From Deferribacteraceae bacterium UBA6793 (lineage in GTDB: Bacteria; Chrysiogenota; Deferribacteres; Deferribacterales; Geovibrionaceae), in assembly GCA_002452405.1 (NCBI GenBank), contig DKFP01000008.1, positions 1 through 64,000 of the forward strand: a stretch of 64,000 nt of DNA, given 5' to 3'. Positions within the stretch are counted from its first letter, which is position 1, and the number at the start of each line of letters is the position of its first letter. The position numbers and the translations under genes are program-made. Shown one piece after another: positions 42,003-50,881 of the stretch. The notes beneath the pieces were generated by a model. The model saw nothing but the letters and a program-made list of their open reading frames with translations. It ran no database searches and was not told the DNA's origin.

Positions 42003-42107
42003 TGGTTGCCTTTGAAAGGCGACGGGGAAATGAAACAAGCGTCAGACATATATCCGTAAGCCATCGCGAAGACGACCATAGATTTCAGGATGGAACAAAA
42101 AGCGCAG

Positions 42108-42686
42108 CTATTGTGACAACTCTTTGAGAGCCAGTCGGAACAGTTCGTCGAACGCTGCATCCTGTTTATATACCTTTGTAACGGCTTTTCGACAGTCGTT
42201 AACGGAATATCCGAGGTTTGTGAGTGCGCTCACAAGGTCTTCCGTGCCGCCTGCCGTCTGCGAGCCTTCCGGCTGCGTAGCAAGCTGACCGAATTTATCT
42301 TTCAGTTCAACTATTATTCTTTCCGCCGATTTTCTGCCTATTCCGGGGATGGTGGCTATGAGCGATATGTCGTTCTGAACAACCGCGTTCATAAACTTTT
42401 TTGCTTCCATAGCAGACAATATGCCCAGTGCTATCTTCGGTCCTATCTTTGAAATGGTGTTCAGCAGGAGGAAAAGTTTCTTCTCTTCTATAGTGGCGAA
42501 TCCGTAGAGCGCAACAGCGTCCTCACGCATAACGAAATGGGTGAAAAGTCCTGCTTTTTCACCTGTTTGGGGCAGGGTGCGGTATGTTGCGGCGGAGATT
42601 GATATCTCAAAAGCTACTGTGCCGGTGTCTATGACTGCCGTCGTGGGGAGTTTTTCGACCAAAGTGCCTTTAACGCTGTATATCAT
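42108..42686 (-). CDS. ruvA: Holliday junction helicase subunit RuvA
   Basis: 192 residues from MIYSVKGTLVEK, with GAGG just before the ATG; the open frame runs 12 codons further into ruvC but that part is not RuvA. The helix-hairpin-helix motifs are TISKIGPKIALGILS and ATIPGIGRKSAERIIVELK. The C-terminal domain III, about 50 residues, contacts RuvB. It overlaps ruvC by 4 bp (ATGA). ruvB is not next to it in this window. Confidence 0.93.
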   Translation of the reverse strand: MIYSVKGTLVEKLPTTAVIDTGTVAFEISISAATYRTLPQTGEKAGLFTHFVMREDAVALYGFATIEEKKLFLLLNTISKIGPKIALGILSAMEAKKFMNAVVQNDISLIATIPGIGRKSAERIIVELKDKFGQLATQPEGSQTAGGTEDLVSALTNLGYSVNDCRKAVTKVYKQDAAFDELFRLALKELSQ

Positions 42687-43174
42687 GATACGAACCTCCC
42701 CGTAAGATTGAGACCGAGACATATTCCGCAGGCGAGGGCATCGGTTGCATCCATAGGGACGTTACCAATCTTTCGTCCGAGAAGTATCTCAACCATATGT
42801 TTAACCTGCGATTTATCGGCTTTGCCATAACCAACCACAGCCTTTTTTATTTGCAGAGCGGTGAACTCACGCACTTCAAGCCCGCTTGAGAGCAGAGTTG
42901 CGATGATTGCACCCCGTGTCTGCCCCAGGAGCATTGCGCTCTTTACGTTCACCGAATAGAAAACGTCCTCCACCGCCGAATATGAGGGCTTGAACTCGTC
43001 CACAGCCTCCCGCACGCCGGAGCATATCACCGCCAGCCTTTGCGGCAGGGTCTCCTTTGCGTTGGTGCGTACAATTCTGTGGGCAACGTATTCAACCTTA
43101 CCGGGCCAAACCTGCACAATTCCGATACCGGTGCAGTTCAGTCCGGGGTCAACCCCCATTACGATTGCTGGCAT
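42683..43174 (-). CDS. ruvC: Crossover junction endodeoxyribonuclease RuvC
   Basis: 163 residues, standard length. Catalytic acids lie in GVDPGLNCTG (Asp near 8), SAVEDVFYSVN (Glu near 68) and MDATDALACGI (Asp pair near 140). It resolves Holliday junctions with RuvAB. It overlaps yebC by 3 bases at its start and ruvA by 4 at its end, so yebC-ruvC-ruvA form one operon. Confidence 0.95.
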   Translation of the reverse strand: MPAIVMGVDPGLNCTGIGIVQVWPGKVEYVAHRIVRTNAKETLPQRLAVICSGVREAVDEFKPSYSAVEDVFYSVNVKSAMLLGQTRGAIIATLLSSGLEVREFTALQIKKAVVGYGKADKSQVKHMVEILLGRKIGNVPMDATDALACGICLGLNLTGRFVS

Positions 43175-43923
43175 TATTCTTCCATTGCCGCCATGGTTGC
43201 TTCGTCCGCGTCGAAGTTGGAGAATACCTCCTGAACGTCGTCGAGGTCTTCCAGAGAGTCAGTTATATTGAAAAGTTTTCTGAGATCTTCCGCGCCGAGA
43301 GTTATTGTATTTTTCGGTTTCATGGTCACTTCAGAATAGTTTATCTCGTATTTTTTCTCTTGAAGTGCAGATTTAACGGCAAAGTATGATCCGACTTCGG
43401 TAACTACCTGAAACACGTCGCCTTCGTCCTTAACATCCTCAGCGCCCAGCTCCAGTGCCAGTTCGAAGAGTGTTTCCTCGTCGGCTTTGTCTTTGGGTAT
43501 CTCTATGATGCCTTTGGATTCGAAAATCCATGCTACGCATCCTGCCTCGCCCATGTTTCCGCCTTTTTTGTTCATGGTGCTGCGCACTTCGGCAACTGTA
43601 CGGTTTCTGTTATCTGTAAGTGCTTTTATGAGGATTGCCACGCCGCCGGGTCCGTAGCCTTCGTATGTAATCTCTTCGTATGAGTTTTCGTTGCCTTCAC
43701 CCGTACCTTTTTTAATTGCCCGGTCGATGTTGTCTTTGGGGAGGTTGCACTCTTTCGCTTTGTCCAGCGCCAGACGCAGTCGTGAGTTCATAACGGGGTC
43801 TGCTCCGCCCTCCTTAACTGCAACGGCTATCTCTTTTGCAACTTTTGTGAAAGCCTTTCCTTTTTTCGCATCCTGTGCCGCTTTGCGGTGTTTGATGTTC
43901 GCCCACTTGCTATGTCCTGCCAT
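43174..43923 (-). CDS. yebC: YebC/PmpR-family regulatory or translation protein
   Basis: 249 residues, full length. MAGHSKWANIKHRKAAQDAKKGKAFTK is the family signature (first 20: MAGHSKWANIKHRKAAQDAK), followed by ERVAVEVRSTMNKKGGNMGE-like TVAEVRSTMNKKGGNMGEA and a three-domain fold. Members act as DNA-binding regulators or help the ribosome through proline runs. It leads the yebC-ruvC-ruvA unit, a common arrangement. Confidence 0.94.
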   Translation of the reverse strand: MAGHSKWANIKHRKAAQDAKKGKAFTKVAKEIAVAVKEGGADPVMNSRLRLALDKAKECNLPKDNIDRAIKKGTGEGNENSYEEITYEGYGPGGVAILIKALTDNRNRTVAEVRSTMNKKGGNMGEAGCVAWIFESKGIIEIPKDKADEETLFELALELGAEDVKDEGDVFQVVTEVGSYFAVKSALQEKKYEINYSEVTMKPKNTITLGAEDLRKLFNITDSLEDLDDVQEVFSNFDADEATMAAMEE

Positions 43924-44033
43924 CTGATCCTCCGGTATATCATTAAATTTGTATTGTTTGATTTTTCGGGAAAAGAATTATAACCAAAAAAGTGCGGATA
44001 AGTATATTTGAAAATGGTATGGAAAGCAATAAA

Positions 44034-44061
44034 AAGGCGGAAACCCGAAGATTTCCGCCTT
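44034..44061 (-). terminator. Terminator of the heme-type chemoreceptor gene
   Basis: AAGGCGGAAA (44034-44043) pairs with TTTCCGCCTT (44052-44061) around an 8-base loop. The preceding A run gives a T run on the minus strand. Confidence 0.8.
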
Positions 44062-44068
44062 AAAGAAT

Positions 44069-45787
44069 TTATTTAGTAGTTTTAAACCGCTGGATAAGAC
44101 CTTGCAGTTCGGAAGCGAGCTGGCTCAGCTGTTCAACGGCTCTCGCAGTTTCCTGCGAGGCGTTGGAGTTTTCACCCGTAACATGGGAGATGTTCTCTAT
44201 GCTCTGCGCCATCATTTCCGTTGCCGAAGCCTGTTCGTCTGTTGCGCGGGCTATCATGGTAACTTCGTTTGAAACGTTCTGAACGTTGTTCATAATGACG
44301 TCCAGAGCCTCTTTTGCTTCTTCCGCCTTTTTGGTTCCGTTTTCAACCTGCATAACCCCTTCGTGCATACCCGCAACAGCGCCGCCTGTGTCAGCCTGAA
44401 TGGACTGTATCATGTCGGCTATCTCCTGTGTTGCTTTGACGGTTTTTTCTGCAAGTTTACGAACCTCATCCGCAACAACGGCGAATCCGCGTCCGTGTTC
44501 ACCGGCTCTTGCCGCTTCGATGGCTGCGTTGAGCGCCAGAAGGTTTGTCTGGTCTGCAATGTCGTCAATAACCTGAATTATCTGACCTATCTGTTCGCTG
44601 CTTTCGCCCAGCTTGCGGACTGTTACAGCGGAATCGGAAACGGTTTCAGCTATCTGTTCCATCATGTTTCTGGTTTCTTCCACCAGAGCGTGACCTTTGG
44701 AAACGGATACGCTTGCCTCTTCCGCGCTTTTTGAAACATTCGCAGCGTTGTGTGCAACCTCTACAACTGTCGAGCTGACCTCTTCAACGGCGGATGCAGT
44801 TGCAGCAACCTGTTCAGACTGCTCTATCGCGCCTCTGGCTATGGTTTCCGCATTACTGGAAAGCTCTGCGGAGGTGGATGCTATTGACGATATGGAATCC
44901 GTTACGACCATAAGCGCGTCGTTAACGTCCGCTGTCATTTTGTTAGTCGCCTTTTCAAGCTCGCCCACTTCGTCGTCGCTTGAAACCCTCATGCGGACAG
45001 TGAAGTCGCCTGCGGCAATCTGGCTGAGCGCTGTGCTGACTCCCTCCAGTCTGTTGAAGATATATCGCGAGTTGATAAGATAAAGAATTATCAGTATCAC
45101 TATCGTAACAGGAAGAAATACGAGGAACGATACAAAAAGGTTTTTATAGATAGCTGCGTAGATAGGTTCTGTCGGCAGGAAAACCTCAAACGCTCCGTGG
45201 AGTTCGCCAGCTTTCCAGTTTTCCATTTTAACGCCTGTGGGATCGAGACCTTCACTGTTGCCCCAGAGAGCCTGCGATGTCGCAGGATCTCCGTGGCATT
45301 TTAAACAAACCTGTGTAAGCCTTATCGCCTTGTAATATCTAAGCTGGTGATTCTCTTTATCCTTATAAACATATTCCGGACCGGCGCCTTTGCCTGTGTC
45401 CAGCTTGTCAAGTTCTTTAAGAGCTATAAGGTCTACCGAGTCCGGCTCGTTAACGGGGTTTCTGGGGGAAATCTTGGGTACTTTAAATTTAAGTCCCGCT
45501 TCCTCCGATTTCAGTTCCATAGCCTTCATAGAGCCGACGATGGGAACTGTCAGCAAAAGCCTGTTAATGTCATGTGAGAGTTCGTCCGTCTTGTAAATAT
45601 CCGCTGCGGATGCCAGTCCCATAAATTCTCTGACACCTTCAGCAGCAAGAACGAAACTCCTCGCCTTGGCTACCTCAGCTTTGAACATATTGTTCTGTAA
45701 CATGAAAAAGTTGACTGTAAAAAGCACAGCCATACCCGCAAAAACCGTAACCGCTACATATAGCAGAATCTTGACTTTTAGTTTCAT
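44069..45787 (-). CDS. Methyl-accepting chemotaxis protein with a periplasmic c-heme domain
   Basis: 572 residues. TM1 at about 7-28, then a Tll0287/DUF3365-like periplasmic domain with one heme c motif, CLKCH, near residue 175, TM2 at about 222-243, HAMP, then the MCP signalling hairpin with tip ADQTNLLALNAAIEAARAGE. The receptor should steer swimming by redox state or a heme ligand such as NO, CO or oxygen. Its sensory domain resembles that of the kinase at 15892. It stands alone with its own terminator. Confidence 0.9.
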   Translation of the reverse strand: MKLKVKILLYVAVTVFAGMAVLFTVNFFMLQNNMFKAEVAKARSFVLAAEGVREFMGLASAADIYKTDELSHDINRLLLTVPIVGSMKAMELKSEEAGLKFKVPKISPRNPVNEPDSVDLIALKELDKLDTGKGAGPEYVYKDKENHQLRYYKAIRLTQVCLKCHGDPATSQALWGNSEGLDPTGVKMENWKAGELHGAFEVFLPTEPIYAAIYKNLFVSFLVFLPVTIVILIILYLINSRYIFNRLEGVSTALSQIAAGDFTVRMRVSSDDEVGELEKATNKMTADVNDALMVVTDSISSIASTSAELSSNAETIARGAIEQSEQVAATASAVEEVSSTVVEVAHNAANVSKSAEEASVSVSKGHALVEETRNMMEQIAETVSDSAVTVRKLGESSEQIGQIIQVIDDIADQTNLLALNAAIEAARAGEHGRGFAVVADEVRKLAEKTVKATQEIADMIQSIQADTGGAVAGMHEGVMQVENGTKKAEEAKEALDVIMNNVQNVSNEVTMIARATDEQASATEMMAQSIENISHVTGENSNASQETARAVEQLSQLASELQGLIQRFKTTK

Positions 45788-45861
45788 TAATTCACCATAA
45801 ATTGAAACTTTTTTACATGACTAAAAATATTATATATATTTACCCGTACTTAACAAGTGTT

Positions 45862-47421
45862 TTATATCCCTTCCGCTATTCTGGGAGCCAGTTTAGATTC
45901 TTTTCTGGTGATGTATTTGTTCAGCGCGTCAAGGTATGCTTTTGCGCTTGCAACAACAACATCGGTATCCGCGCCTCTTCCTTTGATGGAATAGCCGCAT
46001 TGTTCGAATTCGGCGGAAAGGGTAACTTCACCCTGTGCGTCCTTGCCTTCTGTGAGAGCCTTGATGCTGTAGCTTTTCAGCCTGCCGGGCACACCTGCTA
46101 TCCTTTCTATGGCTTTCATAACCGCGTCCACGGGACCGTCGCCGATGGATGCGTCTGTTATGAATTCGTGAGTGGATGTTTTCAGCCTCACTGTTGCCGT
46201 TGGGATGGCGGTGTTTCCGCTGAACATGTTCACTCTGTCCAGATCGAAATGCTTCGTTGTCTGCGCAGACTGATTGAGAACAATGTTCTCTATGTCTTCA
46301 TCAAAGACTTCCTTCTTCTTATCGGCTAAAACTTTGAAAGCATCAAATGCAGTTTGCATAGCTTCGTCGTCCAGTTCGAAACCGAGGGCTTTCAGCCGCT
46401 GAATGAATGCGTGACGACCTGAGTGTTTGCCCAGAACAAGGCTGTTTTCGGGGTAGCCCACGCTTTCCGGTGTCATTATTTCGTATGTTATCCTGTTTTT
46501 CAGCACGCCGTCCTGATGTATGCCCGCTTCGTGTGCGAAAGCGTTTTTACCGACGATTGCCTTGTTGGGCTGAACGTGTACGCCTGTGATGGCGGTCAGC
46601 ATTTTGCTGGAGCGGTATATCTCTTTTGTGTTGAGACCGAATTCAACATCGTCGAAGATGTCTTTTCTCACTGTCATAGCCATTATGACTTCTTCAAGAG
46701 AGGTGTTGCCTGCGCGCTCGCCTATACCGTTGACGGTACACTCAACCTGAGACGCACCGGCTTTGATGGCAGCCAGAGAGTTTGCTGCGCCCAGACCGAG
46801 GTCGTTGTGGCAGTGTACGCTTATGCGTGCTTTATCTACGTTGGGCACTCTGTTCATGATGGTGCTGATTATCCTGTCGAACTCCATGGGGATAGTGTAG
46901 CCCACGGTGTCTGGGATGTTTACTGTTTTTGCGCCGGCGGCGATGACAGCTTCCACAACGCGGCAAAGGTAGTCCAGATCGCTTCTTGTTGCGTCTTCCG
47001 CGCTGAACTCAACGTCTTCGCAGAGATTCCTTGCGAATTTAACAGCGTCAACAGCTATCTCCAGAGCATCCTCTCTGCTCTTTTTCAGTTTATACTGAAG
47101 GTGGATGTCGCTTGTGGCTATGAACGTGTGGATACGGGGGCTAACAGCACCTTTCAGAGCTTCCCAGCCCACTTCGATATCTTTTTTATTGGCGCGGCAG
47201 AGCCCTGCCACACCGCAGTTTTTAATGATGGCTGCAACCCGGCTTACGGCTTCAAAGTCGCCGGGGGAGGAGATGGGGAAGCCGGCTTCCATAACGTCCA
47301 CGCCCATTTTTTCAAGTTGCAGAGCCATCTGGATCTTTTCTTCAGTGTTCATGGAGAAACCGGGAGCCTGCTCTCCGTCTCTCAGTGTTGTGTCGAATAC
47401 GATGATCTTTCTCTTTGACAT
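45862..47421 (-). CDS. leuA: 2-isopropylmalate synthase
   Basis: 519 residues. The HMGL barrel opens with IVFDTTLRDGEQAPGFSM and has HCHNDLGLGAANSLAAI and GIGERAGNTSLEE. A C-terminal allosteric domain (about 390-510) distinguishes it from the shorter NifV in this window. It starts leucine synthesis. No leuBCD genes adjoin. AAGGAG precedes the ATG. Confidence 0.94.
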   Translation of the reverse strand: MSKRKIIVFDTTLRDGEQAPGFSMNTEEKIQMALQLEKMGVDVMEAGFPISSPGDFEAVSRVAAIIKNCGVAGLCRANKKDIEVGWEALKGAVSPRIHTFIATSDIHLQYKLKKSREDALEIAVDAVKFARNLCEDVEFSAEDATRSDLDYLCRVVEAVIAAGAKTVNIPDTVGYTIPMEFDRIISTIMNRVPNVDKARISVHCHNDLGLGAANSLAAIKAGASQVECTVNGIGERAGNTSLEEVIMAMTVRKDIFDDVEFGLNTKEIYRSSKMLTAITGVHVQPNKAIVGKNAFAHEAGIHQDGVLKNRITYEIMTPESVGYPENSLVLGKHSGRHAFIQRLKALGFELDDEAMQTAFDAFKVLADKKKEVFDEDIENIVLNQSAQTTKHFDLDRVNMFSGNTAIPTATVRLKTSTHEFITDASIGDGPVDAVMKAIERIAGVPGRLKSYSIKALTEGKDAQGEVTLSAEFEQCGYSIKGRGADTDVVVASAKAYLDALNKYITRKESKLAPRIAEGI

Positions 47422-47454
47422 TGTTCTCTCCTTATTTTTATAGATTAATCTTTT

Positions 47455-47560
47455 TAACTATGTCTCTGCGAGGAGTGCAGCGACGTGGCAGTCTCATATC
47501 CGGATCGCGTCGTCGCCGAGGCTCCTCGCGAAGACGTTCAATCGTCTGTTATCTTCCTTT
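47455..47560. repeat. Dispersed repeat, copy H
   Basis: GTCTCTGCGAGGAGTGCAGC, GACGTGGCAGTCTCAT, GATCGCGTCGTCGCCGAGG and CTCGCGAAGACG: a short form like copy C, without the central TTTAAACTATTTGTCG block. It lies just upstream of leuA. Confidence 0.6.
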
Positions 47561-47603
47561 TAGTCCTGATAGCATCGGTTTTTCCTCCTTGCAAATAAAT
47601 TAG

Positions 47604-47641
47604 AAAAAAAAAAGCCTCAACCCCGTAAGGGCTGAGGCTTT
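47604..47641 (-). terminator. pssA/psd operon terminator
   Basis: AAGCCTCA (47612-47619) pairs with TGAGGCTT (47633-47640), with an inner CCC/GGG pairing. Ten A on the plus strand (47604-47613) give a strong T run for minus-strand transcripts. Confidence 0.85.
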
Positions 47642-47661
47642 GGTTTAACATTCATGTGAAA

Positions 47662-48411
47662 TCACACTTCCGTACCGAAAGGTTCCTCAGAGCTGCCCGC
47701 GGGGTGTCTTAGTCTTTTATACGCAAATAGCAGCAGTCCGCTGAATGCGTAGCCGACCGACAGAACGAATAGGGATAGTTCGGGGATAAGTCCGATAACG
47801 AATATCGCCAGAACGAACATTACCAGTACGTTATATGACTTTTGCTGAAACAGGGTCTTTCCGCTGTAATATCTGACGTTGCTAACCATAAGGAATGCAA
47901 GGATATAAATAGTGAACGTGAACCATATGGGAAGGGTTATGTCTTCCGGATTTCCTATATATTCCTTAACAAAAAGCACGCTGGATGCAACCACACCCGC
48001 AGCGGCGGGGATCGGCAGTCCTATAAAATATCTGGGATCGATTTTTTTTGTCATAACATTAAAACGGGCAAGGCGCAGCGCACCGCAGGCAACGAAAAGA
48101 AACGCCGCCATCCAGCCGAGTCTGCCGTAAGGTTCCAGAGCCCATTTATAAACAAGGATACCCGGTGCGACACCGAATGAAACGAGGTCACTCAGTGAAT
48201 CCAGCTGTATTCCGAAATCGCTTGTGGCGTTCATCAGTCTTGCTATTTTGCCGTCGATGCCGTCGAAGACGAAGGCGACAAGGGTCGCGCTGGCGGCAAG
48301 GGTATATTGTCCGTTAAGTGATGCGATTATGGAGTAAAATCCGCAGAAAAGCCCCATGATTGTCACGAGGTTTGGCAGAACATAGTTTTTGTTCTGTACA
48401 GCGCTGTTCAT
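47662..48411 (-). CDS. pssA: CDP-diacylglycerol-serine O-phosphatidyltransferase
   Basis: 249 residues, a membrane CDP-alcohol phosphatidyltransferase with the motif D-G-x2-A-R-x8-G-x3-D-x3-D seen as DGIDGKIARL, then FGIQLDSLSDLVSFG. Seven or eight membrane segments follow. It makes phosphatidylserine, which the Psd gene just upstream (5-bp gap) decarboxylates to phosphatidylethanolamine. Confidence 0.92.
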   Translation of the reverse strand: MNSAVQNKNYVLPNLVTIMGLFCGFYSIIASLNGQYTLAASATLVAFVFDGIDGKIARLMNATSDFGIQLDSLSDLVSFGVAPGILVYKWALEPYGRLGWMAAFLFVACGALRLARFNVMTKKIDPRYFIGLPIPAAAGVVASSVLFVKEYIGNPEDITLPIWFTFTIYILAFLMVSNVRYYSGKTLFQQKSYNVLVMFVLAIFVIGLIPELSLFVLSVGYAFSGLLLFAYKRLRHPAGSSEEPFGTEV

Positions 48412-48416
48412 GTCTT

Positions 48417-49046
48417 TTAAGCACCTGTATATTTGGCGAGAACAGACTCGCCTGCTTTGACAATATCGCCGTTTTTAAGTGAAATGTCAAATCCTTTCGG
48501 AACGAAAACCTCAAGGCGTGAGGAGAATTTGATTATCCCAAGCCTGTCGCCGATGGGCAGTGTTTCGCCCTCTTTGGCGTAGCAGACGGTTCTGCGCGCG
48601 ATGAGTCCTGCTATCTGTTTAACGGTAATATTACCGTATTCGCTCTCTATTTCTATTACGTTCTGTTCGTTTTCATAAGATGCGTCGGGTCTGTCCGCGG
48701 GGAGGAACTTGCCCTCGACATGTTTAACGGAAAGTATCTTTCCTGTGATGGGCATCCGGTTGACGTGAACATTGAAAACGTTCATGAATATGCTTATTTT
48801 TGTTACCGGCTGACCGTTGTGCTCGGACTGAAACACCTCGATCACCTTGCCGTCGGCAGGGGACACCAGAACGTCTTTAAAAGGCGGGATGCTGCGTTCC
48901 GGATCGCGGAAGAACCAGATGCAGAAAGCACAGAAAAGCCCCACTATAAAGATTATGAGCTTGACCGGAAATATCACCAGTACAAGAAAAACAGCAAGCG
49001 CGCCAAGAACAAAAGGAAATCCCTCTTTAGCTATCAACCTTTTCAC
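48417..49046 (-). CDS. psd: Phosphatidylserine decarboxylase proenzyme
   Basis: 209 residues, the short, archaeal-type Psd form. Two N-terminal membrane segments (about 12-50), VSPADGKVIEVFQSEHNGQP in two parts (VSPADGKVIEV and FQSEHNGQP), NVFNVHVNRMP, and the self-cleavage region IIKFSSRLEVFVP where a serine becomes the pyruvoyl group. It forms an operon with pssA. Confidence 0.92.
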   Translation of the reverse strand: MKRLIAKEGFPFVLGALAVFLVLVIFPVKLIIFIVGLFCAFCIWFFRDPERSIPPFKDVLVSPADGKVIEVFQSEHNGQPVTKISIFMNVFNVHVNRMPITGKILSVKHVEGKFLPADRPDASYENEQNVIEIESEYGNITVKQIAGLIARRTVCYAKEGETLPIGDRLGIIKFSSRLEVFVPKGFDISLKNGDIVKAGESVLAKYTGA

Positions 49047-49142
49047 CTCAGAATTTTGCTATAAAATACCGCGGTCTTCTACCGTTTGCAAGAAATACAT
49101 TTGAATGAAGATGTAAATAATTGGTGTATATTATAAAATCTG

Positions 49143-49922
49143 TTACCCCAAAGTCTGTTTCAGTTCTATCTGCCGTTTGAAAACATATTTGATGATAAGG
49201 TTACGGTCGGATTCCTTTGTAAAGTTGAAACGAAAGCTCACCTCTGTGCGTTCCTGTATTCTTTTAACGCGGATGGCTGTACAGGGTGCGCTGTCCAGTT
49301 CCGGCACAGCTTCAGACATATCCAGAAGAAACTGCTGGTGATTTTCCATCCATGAAGAGGTTATCAGTTTTCCGCCGCCGCCTGATATATCCATTATCAT
49401 GCAGTCTACGCTTTTGTGGGGAATCTTCATGTTCTTATCCGGTACGGCGGAGTAGAACATTTTCACCTTTCCTTTGATTCGTGTGTCAACACGGTAGAAC
49501 TCGCGGAGCTGGTTTCTTGTTATGGACTTTGGCTTTTCCACAGTGACAAGAGTTACCCTGCCCTGAGATTTTCTTCCGGTTACAGTGGTTTCAAAACGGA
49601 ACCGCCCGCTGGTGTTCACAAATTCTATATGGGCTATCGTGCCGGGCACCATGGGAACGGGTACTCCTTCCGCGGAGGGTTGAGATATGTATATATTATT
49701 GTCGTCAAAGTCTTCCACACGCGAGTCATAAACACCCTGATATCTTGCATTTTTGACAGTAACAGTGATTCTTGTGTTTACCGACATGTGGTCCTCTATA
49801 TTTTTTATATCCTCTTTTTTCATGCCGTCATTCTCCGCAAAAACAAAATCCAAACCGTTTCCGTCTTGACCTTTATGATTATTTATATAGTCTGACATCT
49901 TATTGAGCACAAGGCTAAACAT
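49143..49922 (-). CDS. PilZ-domain c-di-GMP effector
   Basis: 259 residues. The C-terminal PilZ domain (about 135-250) has the c-di-GMP motifs REFYRVD (RxxxR type) and DISGGGGKL (D/NxSxxG). The N-terminal half (about 40-130) resembles the flagellar-brake YcgR-N fold, with ITVTVKNARYQGVYDSRVED. Such proteins slow flagellar motors when c-di-GMP rises. It stands alone; flagellar genes are not in the window. Confidence 0.85.
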   Translation of the reverse strand: MFSLVLNKMSDYINNHKGQDGNGLDFVFAENDGMKKEDIKNIEDHMSVNTRITVTVKNARYQGVYDSRVEDFDDNNIYISQPSAEGVPVPMVPGTIAHIEFVNTSGRFRFETTVTGRKSQGRVTLVTVEKPKSITRNQLREFYRVDTRIKGKVKMFYSAVPDKNMKIPHKSVDCMIMDISGGGGKLITSSWMENHQQFLLDMSEAVPELDSAPCTAIRVKRIQERTEVSFRFNFTKESDRNLIIKYVFKRQIELKQTLG

Positions 49923-50066
49923 TTTTTACACTCCATGGTAAATTTGCTGATGTATAATATAAATCGCACCACGGGCATGAAAATTTAGCGGAAAAAATAA
50001 TATAGTTTAAAATCCTTTTCTAAAATGAGTGATTGAGTTATATTGTGCTTGTTCCGATAATTATTA

Positions 50067-50083
50067 TACCCTGCAAGGGTATC
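50067..50083. terminator. Hairpin next to repeat copy I
   Basis: ATACCCTGCAAGGGTAT is palindromic and directly left of the repeat end, as the terminator hairpins are beside copies A, B and F. Confidence 0.4.
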
Positions 50084-50091
50084 AGGGTTGT

Positions 50092-50261
50092 TGACAAACA
50101 ATTTAAAACCAATGAGATTGCCGCGTCAGCCTATAGGCTTTATCGCAATGACAGTAACTTACGTCTTCGCGGGAAGCACTAGCCGAAGGCTGAATGGGTC
50201 CACTTTAAACGATTTGTCGAATAAAGCGACGAAGCGGTCCAGTCTTTTCTATACTTTGTCA
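50092..50261. repeat. Dispersed MITE-like repeat, copy I
   Basis: About 170 bp, TGACAAA (50092-50098) to TTTGTCA (50255-50261), inverted relative to copies A and B. It contains GAGATTGCCGCGTCAGCC, CGCAATGACAG, CTTCGCGGGAAGCACTAGCC and CACTTTAAACGATTTGTCG. The rest of the 392-bp gap (49923-50314) shows nothing else clear. Confidence 0.78.
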
Positions 50262-50314
50262 TCAGTCTGTATATCCGGCAAGGCTTTAGGGTTATTTTTT
50301 TTTAGGAGTTATTA

Positions 50315-50881
50315 ATGGAATGGGATATCACGGCAGACCAGATTAACGACGGGGAGCTGACATTCAGCCTCACGGAGTTCACAAATAAGATGTTTAAAAT
50401 GGTCAGCGCCGAGGTCAAAGAGTCTGAAGCCGCCCCAGCCGGTGCGGAAAATCAGACCGAACCTCTTGAAAATTATTTTATTCAGTATTACGTTTGTTTT
50501 TATAACTATATGCTCTGTCTGGCAACGGACAGGTCCCGCTGGGGATTTGTTTCCCACACAAAACGCCTGATGATTGATCAGGATATCAAAAAGCGGTTTA
50601 TGGACAAAAAGTATCTTATCCTGCTGGCGGAGGAACAGAAGGAGACTGTGGATATTTTTAAAGCTGTGCTGAAAAGATTTGTTTCCGACCTCATTGAGGC
50701 GGGTGTCAGCACAAACAGGCTGCCGCAGATGATTTATATGCAGCAGCTCAACTCTTTCTCATCTATCCTGCCCAGCATAATGAAGAATGAAAAAGCAAGG
50801 AAACTCCTTGTGCGTATCGAGTTTCACAACAGCTTTTTCGGGAGTCTGAAGAGTCTTTTTAAACTTCCCATAGGTGGATGA
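50315..50881 (+). CDS. Protein of unknown function, paired with a GNAT-like gene
   Basis: 188 residues, mostly helical, with no signal peptide or membrane segment. A central part reads YFIQYYVCFYNYMLCLATD and the C-terminal half FKAVLKRFVSDLIEAG. I do not recognise a family. AGGAG precedes the ATG. Its stop overlaps the next start as ATGA, so the two are translated together and probably work together. Confidence 0.75.
   Translation: MEWDITADQINDGELTFSLTEFTNKMFKMVSAEVKESEAAPAGAENQTEPLENYFIQYYVCFYNYMLCLATDRSRWGFVSHTKRLMIDQDIKKRFMDKKYLILLAEEQKETVDIFKAVLKRFVSDLIEAGVSTNRLPQMIYMQQLNSFSSILPSIMKNEKARKLLVRIEFHNSFFGSLKSLFKLPIGG

Noticed and set aside
46423..47418. A 331-codon open frame antisense to leuA
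   Set aside because: It is the mirror of a complete leuA gene; the composition (rich in Cys, Phe, His) is typical of a shadow frame.
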